DNA of 58,254 nucleotides, from positions 1 to 58,254 of the forward strand of contig NZ_AYYO01000016.1 in NCBI RefSeq assembly GCF_001436225.1, read 5' to 3'. This DNA comes from Lacticaseibacillus sharpeae JCM 1186 = DSM 20505. GTDB taxonomy: Bacteria > Bacillota > Bacilli > Lactobacillales > Lactobacillaceae. Below, one piece after another: positions 45,531-53,091 of this stretch. The notes under the pieces are model-generated. The model searched no databases. It was given only the letters and a program-made list of their open reading frames with translations, and was not told the DNA's origin. The stretch's first letter is position 1, and each line of letters begins with the position of its first letter. A program made the position numbers and the translations under genes.

Positions 45531-47075
45531 ATGGGACTTTCTCTCCAGGCCTGCATTCTCTTACTCAAGGAACACCATTTGCTGAAGAGCAGTGCGGTGC
45601 AAAATGATACGGCCGTTGACATGAGCGGGATTGCGTACGACTCACGCAAGGTTGATGGGCCCACGCTGTTCTTCTGTAAGGGCGCGAAGTTCCGGCCGAT
45701 TTACCTCTCCATGGCCAAGGACAACGGGGCGCTGACGTACGTGGCGGAAAAACCGTACGTGGAAGGCAACGGCCTCAACGCGCTGATTGTGGTGAACATC
45801 ACCAAGGCCATGGCGATTTTGAGTGCGGCCTTTTACGACTTCCCGCAAGATGATTTGCACGTCATCGCCTACACGGGGACGCAAGGGAAGACCACGTCTG
45901 CATACTTCACTCGGGGCATTCTGGAAGCAGCCCACCCGAAGCACGTGGCGCTGTTCTCCTCCATCGACCGCATCGTGGGCCCGGGGGTCGGCGAGCAGTT
46001 CCGCTCCGACCTGTCCACGCCCGAAAGCATGGACCTGTTCCACGACATGCGCACCGCTGTCGACAACGGGCTCAGCAACCTGGTCATGGAAGTCTCCAGC
46101 CAGGCGTACCTGCGTAACCGGGTCTTTGGCCTTAGCTACGATGTCGGCGTGTTCCTGAACATCGAACCAGACCACATCGGGCCCACCGAGCACAAGGACT
46201 TCGCCGACTACCTGCACTGCAAGCTACAGATGATTGTTAACTCGCGCAAAGTGGTGATTAACGCGGAAACCAGCCACTTCGCTGAGGTGTACGCGGCGGC
46301 CCAAACCACGACGCGGCCCGACAGTATTTACCTGTACGCATCGGCCACGTTCAAGCCGGCTAGTCCGGACGTTCAGATTGACTTCCGCTACGACACGCAC
46401 ACAATTGGGACCCAGCGCAGTGACTTCACGCTGATTCCGGTGACCAACAAGGCGGTGGCGCTGAATGTCGGCGGCAACTACACGATTCAGGTGACGGGTG
46501 ATTACAACGAAAGCAACGCGGCGGCCGCCATCATCAGCGGCGGGCTGGCCGGTGTGGATGCCACCACGGCTGCCAACGGAATCGCCAAGGTGACGATTCC
46601 GGGCCGGATGGAAGAATACTCCGTGCCAGGTCACGGACACGTCTACGTGGATTACGCGCACAACTATGCCAGTTTGAAGTCGGTCCTAAGCTACCTGAAC
46701 GCGGAATTCAACAATCCGCGGCTACTCGTGGTCATCGGTGCGACTGGTGATCGCGGTGTGTCGCGGCGCAAGGACTTTGCGCGCGCATTGAACGAGTACG
46801 CTGATGATGCGTTCCTGACCACGGACAATCCTGGTTTTGAGAGCGCCGAGTCGATTGTGTCCGATATTCGGGAGGACATCGATGAACAGCGCGTCCACGT
46901 GCACGTTGAACTAGACCGCCAGCAGGCCATTACGGCGGCAATCAATGCTAGTGCGCCCGAAGACATTGTCGTTATTGCCGGCAAGGGTGCCGAGAACCGC
47001 CAGCGCATCCGCGGCGTGAACACACCGTGGATGACCGATGCGGCGGCTGTGCAGCAAGTCATTAATGCAGAATAA
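45531..47075 (+). CDS. murE: UDP-MurNAc-tripeptide synthetase MurE (likely L-lysine adding)
   Basis: A 514-residue Mur ligase that adds the third stem residue to UDP-MurNAc-L-Ala-D-Glu. The N-terminal domain has the MurE signature GIAYDSRKVDGPTLFFC near residue 33. The P loop is YTGTQGKTTSAYF near 113, and LVMEVSSQAY near 186 follows. The C-terminal specificity motif reads DNPG (TTDNPGFESAE near 427). Enzymes for meso-diaminopimelate have DNPR, so this one more likely adds L-lysine. AAAGGA upstream sets the ATG at 45531. Lysine-type peptidoglycan agrees with a Lacticaseibacillus-like host. It follows the GreA-like gene with 67 bases between. Confidence 0.93.
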   Translation: MGLSLQACILLLKEHHLLKSSAVQNDTAVDMSGIAYDSRKVDGPTLFFCKGAKFRPIYLSMAKDNGALTYVAEKPYVEGNGLNALIVVNITKAMAILSAAFYDFPQDDLHVIAYTGTQGKTTSAYFTRGILEAAHPKHVALFSSIDRIVGPGVGEQFRSDLSTPESMDLFHDMRTAVDNGLSNLVMEVSSQAYLRNRVFGLSYDVGVFLNIEPDHIGPTEHKDFADYLHCKLQMIVNSRKVVINAETSHFAEVYAAAQTTTRPDSIYLYASATFKPASPDVQIDFRYDTHTIGTQRSDFTLIPVTNKAVALNVGGNYTIQVTGDYNESNAAAAIISGGLAGVDATTAANGIAKVTIPGRMEEYSVPGHGHVYVDYAHNYASLKSVLSYLNAEFNNPRLLVVIGATGDRGVSRRKDFARALNEYADDAFLTTDNPGFESAESIVSDIREDIDEQRVHVHVELDRQQAITAAINASAPEDIVVIAGKGAENRQRIRGVNTPWMTDAAAVQQVINAE

Positions 47076-47087
47076 TTGAACTAAGTG

Positions 47088-47118
47088 CGGCGCCAGCAAA
47101 TTTTGCTGGCGCCGTTTT
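47088..47118 (+). terminator. terminator after murE
   Basis: CGGCGCCAGCAAA (47088-47100) pairs with the complement ending at 47114, then four T. Confidence 0.93.
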
Positions 47119-47315
47119 AATGTGCTCGTAGGCGAAATTAGAACTTCGTGATAGTGCGCGCGCAAATGCACAGAGCGTGAGTTTTTGTTTGGATGGGACG
47201 TCAAAAAACCGGTTTTGTGGTCAAAAACTGCAAATTTGAAGGCTAAAACGAACAAAATAAACACTCTTAACCGACGATAAATTAGATAATAATTGGTAGG
47301 AACAAATAATAATTA

Positions 47316-47345
47316 GCGGGGTTCAGTGAAAACTGGCCCCGTTTT
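47316..47345 (+). terminator. weak orphan terminator-like hairpin
   Basis: CGGGG (47317-47321) and CAGT pair with ACTG and CCCCG (47337-47341), then TTTT. No gene on the plus strand precedes it after the murE terminator. Confidence 0.4.
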
Positions 47346-47379
47346 GCTGCGGGCTGTAAAACGCGTGGTACCCACGTAT

Positions 47380-47395
47380 ATGAGTCTATACCAAT
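47380..47395. promoter_or_regulatory. dre-like GntR operator, copy 1
   Basis: ATGAGTCTATACCAAT matches 13 of 16 positions of the symmetrical NagR/DasR-type site ATTGGTCTAGACCAAT. Confidence 0.4.
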
Positions 47396-47436
47396 CGCTG
47401 GAGCGGGCATGATGACGGGCTTTGTCATGACCTGAA

Positions 47437-47452
47437 ATTGGTCTAGGGCAAT
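47437..47452. promoter_or_regulatory. dre-like GntR operator, copy 2
   Basis: ATTGGTCTAGGGCAAT matches 14 of 16 positions of ATTGGTCTAGACCAAT. Confidence 0.5.
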
Positions 47453-47787
47453 CGTGGTTCCGTCGAATTTTGTTTTCACGGGGATAAAGCAACAAATTCA
47501 TGATTGGTACCATCGAAAAACGCTGATATATCAACATTTGTAAAGAAGTGGGTGACCACTACATATTTTTGAAAACATCGCTTACACGCGTTAGATGCCC
47601 GGTGGTATCGTGTTTTGGTTTACGGGGTTAGAAAAAGTTTGTAACGCTTTCAAAATTATTGGTCTTTTTTTGTGAGCATATATACCAAAAAGGATTGCTA
47701 GTAATTGATTTGGCTGATATATTGACGGTGTTCATTCGAAGCCGCGTCAGATGGGCACGCTTTAAACATTTCTTTTACGGACATTTT

Positions 47788-47807
47788 ATTGGTCTATCTG
47801 TACCAAT
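47788..47807. promoter_or_regulatory. dre-like GntR operator, spaced variant
   Basis: ATTGGT-N8-ACCAAT, perfect six-base arms with four extra central bases compared with the usual site. Confidence 0.4.
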
Positions 47808-47853
47808 TTCTGCAATAATTTCAGAAAATATCCATATTTGCAAATTGGTCAGG

Positions 47854-47900
47854 TTGACGGTATTTAAGAATACGTTTACACTGCTTCTGGTTGGTACCAA
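47854..47900 (+). promoter_or_regulatory. gntR-agaS promoter with operator at the start site
   Basis: TTGACG (47854-47859), 17 bases, TACACT (47877-47882). TTGGTACCAA (47891-47900) lies at the expected transcription start and an ATTGGTC half site lies just before -35 (47844-47850). The geometry suggests autorepression. Confidence 0.6.
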
Positions 47901-47919
47901 TACCAGGAGGTGAGGACAA

Positions 47920-48660
47920 ATGGAACAGGTAGAGCAACCACTACACGAGCAACTGGTCAACCAGCTGCGTGACCGGATCAAAACCCGGATGGTGCCGCAC
48001 GAGCAGATTCCGGCCGAGCGCATTCTCGCTGAAGAGTACGGCGTCAGTCGGAACACGGTGCGGGCGGCGCTTGCGAAGCTCGAAATGATGGGCCTGATTT
48101 ACCGCCGTCGCGGCCGGGGCACGTTCGTCGCGAATCCGCTGGTTGAACCAACGAACTTAGCCGACACGTACAGCTTCACGGAACAGATGGAGGAACAAGG
48201 TCGCCGGCCATTTTCGCGGGTTATCTACCTGGAACATTTCCCCGCCACCAAGTACATTGCGGAACAGCTCAACATTCCGCTGGGGACGCCGGCTTACAAG
48301 CTCAAGCGTCTGCGTTGTGCCGATGGCGTACCGCTGATGGTCGAGCGGACATTCTTGCCCGCTGACCGGTTCCCGAAGCTGACGCCGACGGACATTGAAC
48401 GTTTTGGCCTGTACGCGGCCATGCTGCAGAAGTACGACTCACCGGTCCTCGATGCACGCGAAGCATTCTACGCCAGCCTCATGCCGGACAAGGATGCCGA
48501 GCTGCTCGAAGTGCCCAAGGGCTCGCCCAGCCTGAACGTTCAGCGCACCAGTACTGGGGTTAACGGTGAAATCGTTGAGTTTACCCTCAGCGTGACCCGT
48601 GCCGACCAATTTGTATATCGCGTGTTGCATCACGGTGCAGGGCGCGGCTCAACAACCTGA
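47920..48660 (+). CDS. GntR-family (NagR/HutC-type) regulator of amino-sugar use
   Basis: A 246-residue regulator. The winged helix is at residues 5-72 (HEQLVNQLRDRIKTRMV, then AEEYGVSRNTVRAALAKLEMMGLIYRRRGRGTFVA). The UTRA effector domain follows at about 95-240, with YKLKRLRCADGVPLMVERTFLP near 125. Regulators of this subgroup bind amino-sugar phosphates and sites of the form ATTGGTCTAGACCAAT. Such sites are scattered over the 540 bases before this gene, and one lies on its own promoter. AGGAGGTGAGG lies ten bases before the ATG. It is transcribed with the SIS gene 54 bases downstream. The effector is probably a hexosamine-6-phosphate. Confidence 0.9.
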   Translation: MEQVEQPLHEQLVNQLRDRIKTRMVPHEQIPAERILAEEYGVSRNTVRAALAKLEMMGLIYRRRGRGTFVANPLVEPTNLADTYSFTEQMEEQGRRPFSRVIYLEHFPATKYIAEQLNIPLGTPAYKLKRLRCADGVPLMVERTFLPADRFPKLTPTDIERFGLYAAMLQKYDSPVLDAREAFYASLMPDKDAELLEVPKGSPSLNVQRTSTGVNGEIVEFTLSVTRADQFVYRVLHHGAGRGSTT

Positions 48661-48714
48661 GCGTTGGCGAGTGAAGTTTGACCCGATCGTAGGGAAGATA
48701 TAGGAGGACTAGTT

Positions 48715-49890
48715 GTGTTTGCAAAATCAACGGAAGAATTAACTGAACTTGGCGCTCAGATTACCACTAAGGAAATCAAGCAGCAGCCAGAATTATGGGA
48801 AGAGGCATTCGACAACTACTCAGCACAGAAGTCAGCCATTGCAACGTACTTGCGCAAAGTAATCGATGAGGCAGATGGCCAAGTAGTCCGCGTGATTTTC
48901 ACCGGTGCCGGCACCAGTGCTTACACGGGTGACACCGTTACGCCTTACCTGAACCGTCACGGGGACCGGAAGCACTTCCGGTTCGAATCAATCGCGACGA
49001 CCGACATCGTTTCGGCGCCATACGACTTTTTGGAGCCGGACACCCCAACCGTGCTGGTATCATTCGCCCGCAGTGGTAACTCTCCTGAATCCGTCAAGAC
49101 TGTGGAACTGGCTGAACAGCTCGTCCACAACCTGCACCAGATTACGATTACTTGCGCCCCAGACGGGAACCTCGCAAAACACGCAACTGGCGAAAGTCGG
49201 AACCTGCTTCTCTTGCAGCCAGCCGGGTCCAACGACAAGGGCTTTGCGATGACGGGGAGCTTCTCCTGCATGGCCCTCACCGCACTGCTTACCTTCGATC
49301 AGGCCGATGAAGTTGCTAAGGCTGATTACGTGGCCACCATCGTCAACATGGGCCACGAGGTGATTTCCCGCGAAGCCGAAATCCAGGCGTACATCGCCGG
49401 GGACTTCGACCGGATTACCTACCTTGGCTCAGGTAGCCTTGGTGGGCTCACCCGCGAAGCACAGCTCAAGGTGCTCGAACTGACTGCCGGCAAACTGGCA
49501 ACCATCTTCGACACGTCCATGGGCTTCCGGCACGGGCCTAAGTCCTTCGTTGATGGCAAGACCCTCGTCTTCGATTTTCTCAGCAACAACCCATACACCC
49601 GGCAGTACGACGTCGACGTGATGGAAGAAATCAACGGCGACAAGATTGCCCAGCGTGTCGTTGCGATTGGCACCAACCAGGAGAACAACTTCTCCGGTGA
49701 TAACTTCGCCTTCGCTACCGGCGACACGGCGCTGCCAGAAGCCTACCAGGCCCTGCCAGACGTGATGTTCGCCCAGACGCTGGCTCTGCTGAGCTCCATC
49801 AAGGTGGGCAACACCCCTGATACTCCATCACCAAGCGGCACCGTTAACCGGGTCGTTAAAGGGGTAATCCTGCACGATTACGCAGGCTAA
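48715..49890 (+). CDS. agaS: AgaS-type SIS deaminase/aldose-ketose isomerase
   Basis: A 391-residue protein with two SIS sugar-phosphate domains (about residues 55-185 and 220-370). The first contains IFTGAGTSAYTGDTV near 63 and FARSGNSPESVKTV near 118; the second contains YLGSGSLGGLTREAQLKVLE near 238 and SMGFRHGPKSFV near 267. This is the pattern of AgaS, which deaminates galactosamine-6-phosphate to tagatose-6-phosphate, and not of GlmS (no glutaminase domain). GTG at 48715 has AGGAGG seven bases upstream. Next to a mannose-family PTS and a deacetylase it completes a GalNAc-type pathway. Glucosamine-6-phosphate use is the main alternative. Confidence 0.88.
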   Translation: MFAKSTEELTELGAQITTKEIKQQPELWEEAFDNYSAQKSAIATYLRKVIDEADGQVVRVIFTGAGTSAYTGDTVTPYLNRHGDRKHFRFESIATTDIVSAPYDFLEPDTPTVLVSFARSGNSPESVKTVELAEQLVHNLHQITITCAPDGNLAKHATGESRNLLLLQPAGSNDKGFAMTGSFSCMALTALLTFDQADEVAKADYVATIVNMGHEVISREAEIQAYIAGDFDRITYLGSGSLGGLTREAQLKVLELTAGKLATIFDTSMGFRHGPKSFVDGKTLVFDFLSNNPYTRQYDVDVMEEINGDKIAQRVVAIGTNQENNFSGDNFAFATGDTALPEAYQALPDVMFAQTLALLSSIKVGNTPDTPSPSGTVNRVVKGVILHDYAG

Positions 49891-49931
49891 ATTAATTTGG
49901 ATTCCACGCCATTAAGGCAATTATTTATTCG

Positions 49932-49958
49932 TAAAGCCCGGTAAACACCGGCTTTACA
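49932..49958 (+). promoter_or_regulatory. intercistronic hairpin between agaS and EIIB
   Basis: GTAAAGCC and GGT pair with ACC and GGCTTTAC around an AAAC loop with one bulged C. No T run follows, so it is more like an RNA stability or processing element than a terminator. Confidence 0.6.
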
Positions 49959-50083
49959 TCGTAGGTTACGGGTTAATACCTTCGTGATTGAACCAGATCA
50001 TAAGTGGAATTGAAGGTAGTAACCCAAGTTAGCGGACAACATGGCGGTAAACGTTATGCGGTCTGCTCCAAGGAGGAATGGTC

Positions 50084-50563
50084 ATGGCAATTATTGCAAC
50101 ACGTATTGACGGCCGTTTGGTTCACGGTCAAGTTGCTAACCTTTGGACCACCAAGTTGCAAGCAACCCGGATTCTGGTTGTTGACGACAAGGTGTCTCAG
50201 AGTGCAATTGAGAAGAGCGGTTTGCGGATGGCAGCACCAACCAGCGTGCGTCTTTCCGTATTGCCAATCAAGACTGCGGGCGAACACATTTTGGCGCACA
50301 AGTATGACTCACAGAAGGTCTTCATTGTCGCTAAGACGCCAGCACCACTGCTTGAATTGGTCAAGATGGGTGTGCCAATCGACGAAATCAACGTCGGTAA
50401 CATGTCCCAGACAGACGAAACACGTTCAATCACACGTTCAGTTAACGTTGTTGATGAAGACGTGAAGAACTTCGAAGAGCTCGACAAACTCGGCGTTCAC
50501 CTGATTAACCAGATGGCCCCTGGTGACACACCAGTAGAGTTCATGCCGTTGCTGAAGAAGTAA
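50084..50563 (+). CDS. mannose-family PTS EIIB component
   Basis: A 159-residue cytoplasmic EIIB of the mannose/sorbose/N-acetylgalactosamine family. The phospho-acceptor histidine is His14 in IDGRLVHGQV. Downstream signatures are ILVVDDKVSQSAIEKSGL and INVGNMSQTDETRSI, followed by LDKLGVHLINQMAPGD near the end. AGGAGG seven bases before ATG 50084 sets the start (an ATG at 50078 overlaps the site). EIIB passes phosphate from EIIA to the sugar during uptake through EIIC-EIID. It comes first in the B-C-D-A order. Confidence 0.95.
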   Translation: MAIIATRIDGRLVHGQVANLWTTKLQATRILVVDDKVSQSAIEKSGLRMAAPTSVRLSVLPIKTAGEHILAHKYDSQKVFIVAKTPAPLLELVKMGVPIDEINVGNMSQTDETRSITRSVNVVDEDVKNFEELDKLGVHLINQMAPGDTPVEFMPLLKK

Positions 50564-50602
50564 CAGAGCGGCGGGTTTTGCCTGCACGCTCGACTACGAG
50601 CA

Positions 50603-50634
50603 GAGCCTGTCCCCGTCATGGCGGGATAGGGCTC
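50603..50634 (+). promoter_or_regulatory. intercistronic hairpin between EIIB and EIIC
   Basis: GAGCC (50603-50607) pairs with GGCTC (50630-50634) with an inner CCCG/CGGG pairing. A small GCTCG-N4-CGAGC hairpin (50588-50601) precedes it. Confidence 0.5.
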
Positions 50635-50653
50635 GACTAAAGGAGGAAGAACA

Positions 50654-51547
50654 ATGCACATTGTATGGTGGCAGATTTTACTCATCACGCTGTACGCCGG
50701 CTACCAGATTCTCGATGAATTGCAGATTTACTCTTCATTGAGTTCACCAGTTGCCGCTGGTCTGATTTCCGGGCTGGTCATGGGTGACGTTAAAGCCGGT
50801 TTGATTATCGGTGGTGGTATGCAGCTGACGATTCTTGGGGTTGGTACTTTCGGTGGTGCGACACGTATTGACGCGAACACCGGGACACTGATCGCCGTAG
50901 CATTCTCAGTTGGTGCCGGCATGAACGCTCAGGCTGCGATTGCCGCAGTTGCCGTTCCTGTTGCTAGTTTGATGGTTTACATGGATATTCTTGGTCGTTT
51001 CACCAACACCTTCTTCGCACACCGGATTGATGCGCAAGTTGAAAAGATGAACTACAAGGGTATCGAACGTTACTTCGTTGCTGGTGCGCTTCCATGGGCA
51101 CTTTCCCGTATGATTCCTGTATCCCTCGGGCTTGCACTTGGTGGGACCTTCATTGGTAACCTGGTTAAAGCTCTGAACGGCCCTTGGAAGTGGCTTGGTG
51201 ATGGTCTGTCCGTTGCCGGTGCCGTACTGCCAGCCGTTGGGTTCGCTATCTTGCTCCGTTACCTGCCAGTAAAGAAGCACTGGCCATACCTGATTCTTGG
51301 GTTCATCATCACCATGCTGATGTCCACCCTGTTCACCGATGTCCAGACTCTTGGTGCCGGCCTCACTGCTGCATCCAAGGCATTCACAACCGGCTTCAAC
51401 GGTCTGTCCATGCTTGCGATTGCATTCATCGGTTTGGCACTTGCCGCAATCAGCTACCAGCGTGCAGTTAGTGCACCAAAGGCTGTAGCAGCATCCAGCA
51501 ATGCAAATTCTAGCGAAACGGGGGAAATTGAAGATGACGAACTCTAA
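50654..51547 (+). CDS. mannose-family PTS EIIC component
   Basis: A 297-residue membrane component that carries the sugar channel with EIID. It starts MHIVWWQILLITLYAGYQIL. The EIIC-family glycine-rich stretch GLIIGGGMQLTILGVGTFGG is near residue 50. Eight or so hydrophobic segments follow. The soluble C-terminal tail (from SYQRAVSAPKAVA) is acidic and overlaps the next gene by 14 bases. AAAGGAGG lies before the ATG. The family includes mannose, sorbose, fructose and GalNAc transporters; the neighbours point to an amino sugar. Confidence 0.94.
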   Translation: MHIVWWQILLITLYAGYQILDELQIYSSLSSPVAAGLISGLVMGDVKAGLIIGGGMQLTILGVGTFGGATRIDANTGTLIAVAFSVGAGMNAQAAIAAVAVPVASLMVYMDILGRFTNTFFAHRIDAQVEKMNYKGIERYFVAGALPWALSRMIPVSLGLALGGTFIGNLVKALNGPWKWLGDGLSVAGAVLPAVGFAILLRYLPVKKHWPYLILGFIITMLMSTLFTDVQTLGAGLTAASKAFTTGFNGLSMLAIAFIGLALAAISYQRAVSAPKAVAASSNANSSETGEIEDDEL

Positions 51548-52355
51548 AAAGCCTACCTACAAGCTGACTGACAAAGACTTCAATCAGATTAACCGTCGTA
51601 GCTTGTTCGGATTCCAACTGGGTTGGAACTACGAACGTATGCAAGGTTCTGGTTACCTGTACCACATCCTGCCACAACTGCGGAAGATCTACGGGGATGA
51701 CACCCCAGAACTGAAGCAGGCAATGAAGATGCACACCCAGTTCTTCAACACTTCCAACTTCTTCAACACCATCATCACTGGTATTGACCTGGCTGTCGAA
51801 GAAGAACAAGGGATTGACGGGGCTGAAACAGTTTCCGGTATGAAGACTGGGCTGATGGGTTCCTTCGCCGCAATCGGTGACTCCATCTTCGCTTCTCTGA
51901 TTCCAGCTATCTTCGGGGCGATTGCCGCAACGATGGCTTCACAAGGTAACCCAACTGGTCTGTTCATTTGGATTATCGCTCAACTTGCTGTCAACGTATT
52001 CCGTTGGGTACAGCTCAAGATTGCTTACAAGCAGGGGGTTTCCCTGGTTACCACGATGCAGCACCAGCTGTCCGCTTTGACTGACGCTGCTACCTTGATG
52101 GGTGTCTTCATGGTCGGTGGCCTGGTTGCTACCATGATCAACGTTAAGATTGCCTGGGCACCAACCATTGGTTCCGTGCCACTGAACCTGCAGAACAACT
52201 TGGACATGATTCTGCCAAAGATTCTGCCAGCAATCATCGTTGGGATTATCTACTGGATGCTTGGTAAGAAGAAGATGACCTCCACCAAGGCAATCTTCAT
52301 CGTGCTGATTGTATCCATCGCACTGGCTGCACTTGGTGTAATTACCAAGGGCTAG
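51534..52355 (+). CDS. mannose-family PTS EIID component
   Basis: A 273-residue EIID. The family signatures are NRRSLFGFQLGWNYERMQGSG near residue 16, HTQFFNTSNFFNTIITGI near 65, and MGSFAAIGDSIFASLIPAIF near 102, followed by GNPTGLFIWIIAQ. One to four membrane spans lie in the C-terminal half, ending LAALGVITKG. ATG 51534 with GGGGGAA upstream is preferred over an earlier in-frame start at 51501. The 14-base overlap with EIIC indicates coupling. Confidence 0.94.
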   Translation: MTNSKKPTYKLTDKDFNQINRRSLFGFQLGWNYERMQGSGYLYHILPQLRKIYGDDTPELKQAMKMHTQFFNTSNFFNTIITGIDLAVEEEQGIDGAETVSGMKTGLMGSFAAIGDSIFASLIPAIFGAIAATMASQGNPTGLFIWIIAQLAVNVFRWVQLKIAYKQGVSLVTTMQHQLSALTDAATLMGVFMVGGLVATMINVKIAWAPTIGSVPLNLQNNLDMILPKILPAIIVGIIYWMLGKKKMTSTKAIFIVLIVSIALAALGVITKG

Positions 52356-52375
52356 TAAAAAGATGGGGCGGACGC

Positions 52376-52417
52376 GTTAGACTTAGGATTGTAATCGATC
52401 CTTAACGGGGGTCTGAC
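52376..52417 (+). promoter_or_regulatory. intercistronic hairpin between EIID and EIIA
   Basis: GTTAGAC (52376-52382) pairs with GTCTGAC (52411-52417) and AGGAT with ATCCT inside. No T run follows. Confidence 0.5.
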
Positions 52418-52469
52418 GGGCGGCGCTCCGAGCACCACTATTTCCAGTTTCATCAAGGAGGATTTCGTT

Positions 52470-52859
52470 ATGAGTGAATTGGTACTAATCAGTCACGGCT
52501 TGTTTTGCCAAGAACTGAAGAAGAGCGCAGAAATGATTATGGGACCACAGGACAACATTCACACGGTTGGCCTGCTGCCAAGTGAAGGCCCAGAAGACTT
52601 CCAGAAGAAATTGCTGGACGAAATTGACGGCTTGAGCGACTACACCGTTTTTGCCGATCTGATGGGCGGCACACCTTGCAACGTGGCTTCCCGGATTTTG
52701 ATGGAAGGCAAGGCAAGTTTCGACCTGTACGCCGGAATGAACCTACCAATGCTGATTAGCTACATCAATGGTGAGATGCTGGGCATGGAACCAGCAATCG
52801 TCAACGAATCCAAGGATGGTATCGTTCACGTTAACGATGTGATTGCGGGCATCGGCTGA
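52470..52859 (+). CDS. mannose-family PTS EIIA component
   Basis: A 129-residue EIIA. The active histidine is His9 in LVLISHGLFCQEL. The second signature is TVFADLMGGTPCNVASRIL near residue 58, typical of the mannose-type EIIA fold. It receives phosphate from HPr and passes it to EIIB. GGAGG sets the ATG at 52470. It is the last PTS gene and is followed by a strong terminator, so the deacetylase behind it is a separate unit or is read through. Confidence 0.95.
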   Translation: MSELVLISHGLFCQELKKSAEMIMGPQDNIHTVGLLPSEGPEDFQKKLLDEIDGLSDYTVFADLMGGTPCNVASRILMEGKASFDLYAGMNLPMLISYINGEMLGMEPAIVNESKDGIVHVNDVIAGIG

Positions 52860-52935
52860 TAGTCAGTAGACTGCAACCACCTGCTTAATGGATTTGAGTA
52901 CAAACAAAATCGCATGCACCACAACATGAGAGAAT

Positions 52936-52974
52936 GAGAATGCGGGGCCGGGACGGTTGTCCTGGCCCCGCGTT
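52936..52974 (+). terminator. terminator of the PTS operon
   Basis: GCGGGGCC (52936-52943) pairs with GGCCCCGC (52958-52965) with inner GGGAC/GTCCT pairs, followed by a partial T stretch. Confidence 0.75.
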
Positions 52975-53006
52975 GTTTATCCGCGGTGAACATTAAGCGG
53001 TGGTAG

Positions 53007-53015
53007 TGTTAGAAT
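53007..53015 (+). promoter_or_regulatory. extended -10 promoter of the deacetylase gene
   Basis: TGTTAGAAT (TGn + TAGAAT) with a weak -35 (TGAACA, 52987-52992). Confidence 0.4.
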
Positions 53016-53091
53016 TATTATGAAAGCGCAACAGTCTGGCTGCTTGGTTGATTGCTGGGCGCAAGTGTTTAAAAGATTGGAGAATATTGCA

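Larger units (their letters stand above)
47119..47919. other. 800-base AT-rich gap between murE and the amino-sugar operon
   Basis: There is no convincing gene. The gap holds a forward hairpin CGGGG-N15-CCCCG plus TTTT (47316-47345) and several dre-like GntR sites. An imperfect cre-like sequence, TTGTAACGCTTTCA, lies at 47639-47652. Close to the operon it has the gntR promoter. Confidence 0.5.

Noticed and set aside
47282-47537. Two overlapping reverse-strand frames of 65 and 74 codons
   Set aside because: They have no recognisable protein family or ribosome site, and a terminator-like hairpin and GntR sites lie inside them.
47639-47652. cre site TTGTAACGCTTTCA before the amino-sugar operon
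   Set aside because: One base short of the normal spacing between the halves, so only noted as cre-like.
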